Source: Klebsiella aerogenes (GTDB lineage: Bacteria > Pseudomonadota > Gammaproteobacteria > Enterobacterales > Enterobacteriaceae). From it: a stretch of 64,000 bases of DNA. The notes beneath the pieces were generated by a model that searched no databases, had not been told where the DNA came from, and saw nothing but the letters and a program-made list of their open reading frames with translations. A program made the position numbers and the translations under genes. Each line of letters opens with the position of its first letter. The stretch's first letter is position 1. Positions 60,189 through 64,000 of this stretch are shown here, piece by piece. The DNA is taken from assembly GCA_029027985.1 (NCBI GenBank), contig CP119076.1:3222422-3286421 (forward strand), given 5' to 3'.

Positions 60189-60202
60189 TAAAAGGTGTGA
60201 CC

Positions 60203-61855
60203 ATGTTTTGTGTGCAATGTGAACAAACCATCCGTACCCCGGCAGGGAACGGCTGCTCTTACGCGCAGGGTATGTGCGGTAAAACAGCTGAAACCTCCGA
60301 TCTGCAGGATCTGCTGATTGCTTCGCTACAAGGTCTGTCTGCATGGGCCGTTAAGGCGCGTGAATACGGCATCATCAATCATGACGTCGATAATTTCGCA
60401 CCGCGGGCGTTCTTCTCTACCCTGACTAACGTCAACTTCGACTCTCCGCGTATCGTCGGCTACGCCCGTCAGGCGATCGCGATGCGCGACGCGCTGAAAG
60501 CACAGTGCCTGAACATCAATGCCAGCGCTTCAGTCGATAGCCCGGTTGCCAATCTGCAACTGGTCAGCGATGACCTGGGCGACCTGCAGCGTCAAGCGGC
60601 GGAATATACCCCGAATAAAGACAAAGCAGCGATCGGCGAGAACATTCTCGGCCTGCGTCTGCTGTGCCTGTACGGTCTGAAAGGCGCCGCGGCCTATATG
60701 GAACACGCGCACGTGCTCGGCCAGTACGATAACGATATTTATGCTCAGTACCACAAAATCATGGCGTGGCTGGGTACCTGGCCTTCCGATATGAACGCTC
60801 TGCTGGAGTGCTCGATGGAAATCGGCCAGATGAACTTCAAAGTGATGAGCATCCTCGACGCCGGTGAAACCACCAAATACGGCCACCCAACGCCGACTCA
60901 GGTCAACGTCAAAGCCACCGAAGGTAAGTGCATCCTGATCTCCGGTCACGATCTGAAAGATCTGTATAACCTGCTGGAACAAACCGAAGGCACCGGCGTT
61001 AACGTCTATACCCACGGTGAAATGCTGCCAGCACACGGCTACCCGGAGCTGCGTAAATTCAAACATCTGATCGGTAACTACGGCAGCGGCTGGCAGAATC
61101 AGCAGGTTGAATTCGCTCGCTTCCCGGGCCCCATCGTGATGACCTCTAACTGCATCATCGACCCGACCGTCGGCGCTTACGACGACCGTATCTGGACCCG
61201 CAGCATCGTCGGTTGGCCGGGCGTAAACCATCTGGAAGGCGAAGACTTCACGCCGGTTATCGCCCAGGCGCAGCAGATGGCTGGCTTCCCGTACAGCGAA
61301 ATCCCGCATCTGATCACCGTTGGTTTCGGTCGCCAGACGCTGCTGGGCGCGGCTGATACGCTGATTGATCTGGTCAGCCGTGAAAAACTGCGTCACATCT
61401 TCCTCGTCGGCGGCTGTGACGGTGCGCGCGGCGAACGTAACTACTTCACTGATTTCGCCACCAGCGTTCCCGATGACTGCCTGATCCTGACTCTGGCCTG
61501 CGGTAAATATCGCTTCAACAAACTGGAGTTCGGCGATATCGAAGGCCTGCCGCGTCTGGTCGATGCCGGTCAGTGTAACGATGCATACTCAGCCATCATC
61601 CTCGCAGTAACGCTGGCGGAAAAACTGGGTTGCGGCGTCAACGACCTGCCGCTGTCGCTGGTGCTATCCTGGTTCGAACAAAAAGCGATCGTGATTCTGC
61701 TGACCCTGCTGTCACTGGGCGTAAAAAACATCGTCACCGGCCCGACCGCGCCTGGCTTCTTCACCCCGGATCTGCTGGCTATCCTCAACGAGAAGTTTGG
61801 TCTGCGTTCCGTGACCACCGTTGAACAAGATATGCAGCAGTTGCTGAGCGCGTAA
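60203..61855 (+). CDS. hcp: Hcp, hybrid-cluster protein (NO reductase / S-nitrosylase)
   Basis: A 550-residue Fe-S-O cluster enzyme that reduces nitric oxide at low concentration and drives S-nitrosylation of proteins under anaerobic nitrate respiration. The N-terminal cluster cysteines are in CVQCEQ and [10 protein letters not shown] (C3, C6, C18, C25). Hybrid-cluster ligands include [11 protein letters not shown] and [12 protein letters not shown] two codons upstream is the only alternative start. AAGG lies 7 nt before the ATG. hcr follows 11 nt downstream. Confidence 0.98.
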   Translation: MFCVQCEQTIRTPAGNGCSYAQGMCGKTAETSDLQDLLIASLQGLSAWAVKAREYGIINHDVDNFAPRAFFSTLTNVNFDSPRIVGYARQAIAMRDALKAQCLNINASASVDSPVANLQLVSDDLGDLQRQAAEYTPNKDKAAIGENILGLRLLCLYGLKGAAAYMEHAHVLGQYDNDIYAQYHKIMAWLGTWPSDMNALLECSMEIGQMNFKVMSILDAGETTKYGHPTPTQVNVKATEGKCILISGHDLKDLYNLLEQTEGTGVNVYTHGEMLPAHGYPELRKFKHLIGNYGSGWQNQQVEFARFPGPIVMTSNCIIDPTVGAYDDRIWTRSIVGWPGVNHLEGEDFTPVIAQAQQMAGFPYSEIPHLITVGFGRQTLLGAADTLIDLVSREKLRHIFLVGGCDGARGERNYFTDFATSVPDDCLILTLACGKYRFNKLEFGDIEGLPRLVDAGQCNDAYSAIILAVTLAEKLGCGVNDLPLSLVLSWFEQKAIVILLTLLSLGVKNIVTGPTAPGFFTPDLLAILNEKFGLRSVTTVEQDMQQLLSA

Positions 61856-61866
61856 GGAGTATCAGA

Positions 61867-62835
61867 ATGACAATGCCAACCCATCAGTGCCCGTGGCGGA
61901 TGCAGGTTCATCACATTCACCAGGAAACGCCGGACGTGTGGACAATTTCGTTGCTGTGCCACGACTACTATCCCTATCACGCCGGGCAGTACGCACTGGT
62001 AAGCGTGCGCAATTCGGCGGATACGCTGCGCGCCTACACCCTTTCATCTACGCCGGGGGTAAGCGAGTACATTACGCTGACCGTCCGTCGTATTGATGAT
62101 GGCGCAGGTTCGCAGTGGCTAACCCACGACGTCAAACGCGGCGACTATATCTGGCTGTCCGATGCGATGGGCGAGTTTACCTGCGAAGATAAACCAACCG
62201 ATCGTTTTCTGATGCTGGCCGCCGGCTGCGGCGTGACGCCGATTATGTCGATGCGCCGCTGGTTGGCGAAGTACCGTCCACAGGCGGATGTGCAGGTTAT
62301 CTTTAACGTTCGTTCGCCGAAAGATGTGATATTTGCCGAAGAGTGGCGCCAGTATCCGGTCACCCTGGTCGCGGAAAACGACGCAACGCCAGGCTTCGTC
62401 GCCGGTCGCCTGACCCGCGAGCTGCTGCAAAGCGTACCGGATTTAGCGAGCCGTACCGTGATGACCTGCGGTCCGGCGCCTTATATGGAGCAGGTCGAGC
62501 AGGACGTTGCCGCGCTGGGCGTGACTCGCTTCTTTAAAGAGAAGTTCTTTACCCCGGTCGCCGAAGCCGCCACCAGTGGGCTGAAGTTCACTAAACTGCA
62601 ACCGACAAAAACGTTTTACGCGCCGGTCGGCACCACCCTGCTTGAAGCGCTGGAAAGCAATAAGGTACCGGTGACTGTCGCCTGCCGCGCTGGTGTTTGC
62701 GGTTGCTGCAAAACCAAAGTGGTTTCCGGCGAGTACAGCGTCACCAGCACCATGACGCTAACCGATGCCGAAATTGCCGACGGTTATGTGCTGGCCTGTT
62801 CTTGTCACCCGCAGGGCGATCTGGTGCTCGCCTGA
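61867..62835 (+). CDS. hcr: Hcr, NADH oxidoreductase of Hcp
   Basis: A 322-residue reductase. It has a ferredoxin-reductase-like FAD/NADH module (first ~240 residues, with RAYTLSSTPG for FAD and AAGCGVTPIMSM for NADH) and a C-terminal plant-type 2Fe-2S ferredoxin (CRAGVCGCCKTKVVSGEY and a later CSCHP). It keeps Hcp reduced. Length equals E. coli. AAGGAG 7 nt before the ATG and 11-nt spacing show one operon with hcp. Followed by a REP-like terminator. Confidence 0.98.
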   Translation: MTMPTHQCPWRMQVHHIHQETPDVWTISLLCHDYYPYHAGQYALVSVRNSADTLRAYTLSSTPGVSEYITLTVRRIDDGAGSQWLTHDVKRGDYIWLSDAMGEFTCEDKPTDRFLMLAAGCGVTPIMSMRRWLAKYRPQADVQVIFNVRSPKDVIFAEEWRQYPVTLVAENDATPGFVAGRLTRELLQSVPDLASRTVMTCGPAPYMEQVEQDVAALGVTRFFKEKFFTPVAEAATSGLKFTKLQPTKTFYAPVGTTLLEALESNKVPVTVACRAGVCGCCKTKVVSGEYSVTSTMTLTDAEIADGYVLACSCHPQGDLVLA

Positions 62836-62840
62836 CGTTA

Positions 62841-62879
62841 AAATGCCGGATGACGCTACGCTCATCCGGCACTTTTTTA
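62841..62879. terminator. REP-like hairpin ending hcp-hcr
   Basis: TGCCGGATGA and TCATCCGGCA (62844-62853 and 62862-62871) around CGCTACGC, then CTTTTTTAT. The stem matches the start of enterobacterial REP (PU) units. It doubles as a terminator, and lies in the 41-nt gap between hcr and the convergent DoxX gene. Confidence 0.8.
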
Positions 62880-63311
62880 TCGCCAGGCCGACTGACCGGC
62901 CAGCGAGTAACGCCCCGAGCCGAGTAGCGCAATCGCCAGCGCGCCGATAAAGAAATAGACCAGGCTTTCAATCGCCCATGCCCCCACGGCATCAAGCGCG
63001 AAGGTATTTCCGGTCCCGACCATCAGCCAGGCCACCACCATGGTAAACGCCAGCACCAGCGCCGCCGGACGCGTCAGAACACCAAGAATGAGCAGGCAAG
63101 GCGCGACGACTTCGCCCACCAACACGCCATAGGCGATAAACCCCGGCAGCCCTTTCGCCGCCAGCATACCGCTAATGCCCTCCACGCCGCCAATCAGCTT
63201 GTGCAGGCCGTGAAACAGCATTAAGCCGCCGACGGCAAGTCGTAACAAGAGTTTGCCAACATCTTCATGCGATAACGTTTTATTTACCGCATTTAACAAT
63301 CCTTTAACCAT
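62877..63311 (-). CDS. DoxX-family membrane protein
   Basis: A 144-residue protein with four predicted membrane helices and the DoxX signature LLLRLAVGGLMLFHGLHKLIGGV near the N-terminus. The frame opens 37 codons upstream, but MVKGLLNAVNKTL has AGGAAG 8 nt before it and fits the family length. DoxX proteins are linked in some bacteria to thiol or redox stress handling at the membrane, but the function here is unknown. It is divergent from poxB. In E. coli K-12 poxB follows hcr without it. Confidence 0.85.
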   Translation of the reverse strand: MVKGLLNAVNKTLSHEDVGKLLLRLAVGGLMLFHGLHKLIGGVEGISGMLAAKGLPGFIAYGVLVGEVVAPCLLILGVLTRPAALVLAFTMVVAWLMVGTGNTFALDAVGAWAIESLVYFFIGALAIALLGSGRYSLAGQSAWR

Positions 63312-63463
63312 TTGATGTTCTTCCTGTTTTACACCCTGTGTACTCACAGAGTATGCGCAATATTCCAGCAATAAAACCAGCGAAAAATAAGGGGCTACCG
63401 GCAGCGTAACCTTCAGTTTCATCTAAGCTTGAAAGCGTTATCACAAAAAGGAGATGGAAAACC
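63312..63463. promoter_or_regulatory. DoxX/poxB divergent region
   Basis: 152 nt between divergent starts. AAAAAGGAG precedes the poxB ATG by 11 nt. In E. coli poxB is RpoS-dependent. No -10 element is assigned with confidence. It holds no other gene. Confidence 0.4.
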
Positions 63464-64000
63464 ATGAAACAGACCGTGGCGTCATACATTGCAAAAACCC
63501 TTGAACAGGCTGGCGTGAAGCGCATTTGGGGGGTAACCGGGGATTCTCTCAACGGATTGAGCGACAGTTTAAACCGCATGGGCACCATCGAGTGGATGCC
63601 GACCCGGCACGAAGAAGTCGCCGCCTTTGCCGCTGGCGCAGAAGCGCAGCTGACCGGCGAACTGGCGGTCTGTGCCGGTTCCTGCGGGCCAGGCAACCTT
63701 CATTTGATTAACGGTCTGTTTGATTGCCATCGTAACCATGTACCGGTGCTGGCCATTGCCGCGCATATTCCATCGAGTGAAATCGGCAGCGGTTATTTCC
63801 AGGAAACCCATCCGCAGGAACTGTTCCGCGAATGCAGCCACTACTGCGAGCTGGTCTCAACCCCGGAGCAAATTCCGCAGGTACTGGCCATCGCGATGCG
63901 CAAGGCGGTCATTAACCGCGGCGTTTCAGTGGTAGTGCTGCCCGGCGACGTGGCGCTGAAAGCGGCGCCGGAGAGCGCCAGCAGCCACTGGTACCATGCG
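63464..64000 (+). CDS. poxB: PoxB, pyruvate oxidase (3' end cut by window edge)
   Basis: 179 codons of a 572-residue ThDP/FAD enzyme. It decarboxylates pyruvate to acetate and CO2 and passes electrons to ubiquinone at the inner membrane, mainly in stationary phase. The start [20 protein letters not shown] matches the family, and the catalytic glutamate is Glu50 in [31 protein letters not shown] is the thiamine-site loop. The C-terminal FAD, ThDP and membrane-binding parts are outside the window. Confidence 0.97.
   Translation, partial: MKQTVASYIAKTLEQAGVKRIWGVTGDSLNGLSDSLNRMGTIEWMPTRHEEVAAFAAGAEAQLTGELAVCAGSCGPGNLHLINGLFDCHRNHVPVLAIAAHIPSSEIGSGYFQETHPQELFRECSHYCELVSTPEQIPQVLAIAMRKAVINRGVSVVVLPGDVALKAAPESASSHWYHA

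Overview
The window is a stretch of an enterobacterial chromosome, about 52 protein genes, almost all in the gene order known from Escherichia coli K-12 between mukF and poxB but read in the opposite direction. Protein sequences are close to E. coli but not identical. The FtsK linker expansion, the short ERIC-like elements, a DoxX gene between hcr and poxB and a sugar PTS/transketolase cluster between pflA and ycaD suggest a member of the Klebsiella/Raoultella/Enterobacter group. The species cannot be settled from the window. No rRNA, tRNA, CRISPR array, prophage or insertion sequence was found.

Layout. 1-4876: mukF (cut by the window edge), cmoM, elyC, ycbJ, kdsB, ycaR. 4964-11272: ycaQ glycosylase, the lipid A genes lpxK-msbA, and the ComEC-like ycaI. 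11480-14412: ihfB, rpsA, cmk. 14582-17941: ycaL, aroA, serC. 18297-24560: ycaO, then the anaerobic pyruvate block focA-pflB-pflA. 24616-29366: an accessory carbohydrate locus with an RpiR-type regulator, PTS IIB, IIC, a two-gene split transketolase, and PTS IIA. 29407-34760: ycaD and the DMSO reductase operon dmsABC. 34961-43126: serS, rarA, lolA, ftsK, lrp. 43660-49555: trxB, cydDC, aat, infA. 49745-57949: clpA, clpS, cspD, macB, macA, ybjD. 58346-64000: aqpZ, lysO, hcp-hcr, a DoxX gene, and the 5' part of poxB.

Functional themes. Anaerobic and redox physiology is prominent (focA/pflB/pflA, dmsABC, hcp/hcr, cydDC, trxB, poxB), alongside envelope biogenesis (kdsB, lpxK, msbA, lolA, elyC, macAB), chromosome handling (mukF, ftsK, ihfB, rarA, ycaQ, ybjD), translation (rpsA, serS, infA, aat, cmoM, ycaO) and N-end-rule proteolysis (aat, clpA, clpS).

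The least ordinary part is the PTS/transketolase locus. Its 122-bp divergent control region carries two perfect 18-bp palindromes with the same 10-bp core, centred exactly 30 bp apart, which look like a paired operator for the adjacent RpiR-type regulator. Its substrate cannot be named from sequence. Other points worth a look are the sixfold 72-bp tandem repeat in ftsK, two internally deleted ERIC-like elements, a near-perfect 30-bp palindrome between clpS and cspD, an NsrR-like site before hcp, and the absence of the serW tRNA gene that E. coli K-12 carries between infA and clpA.
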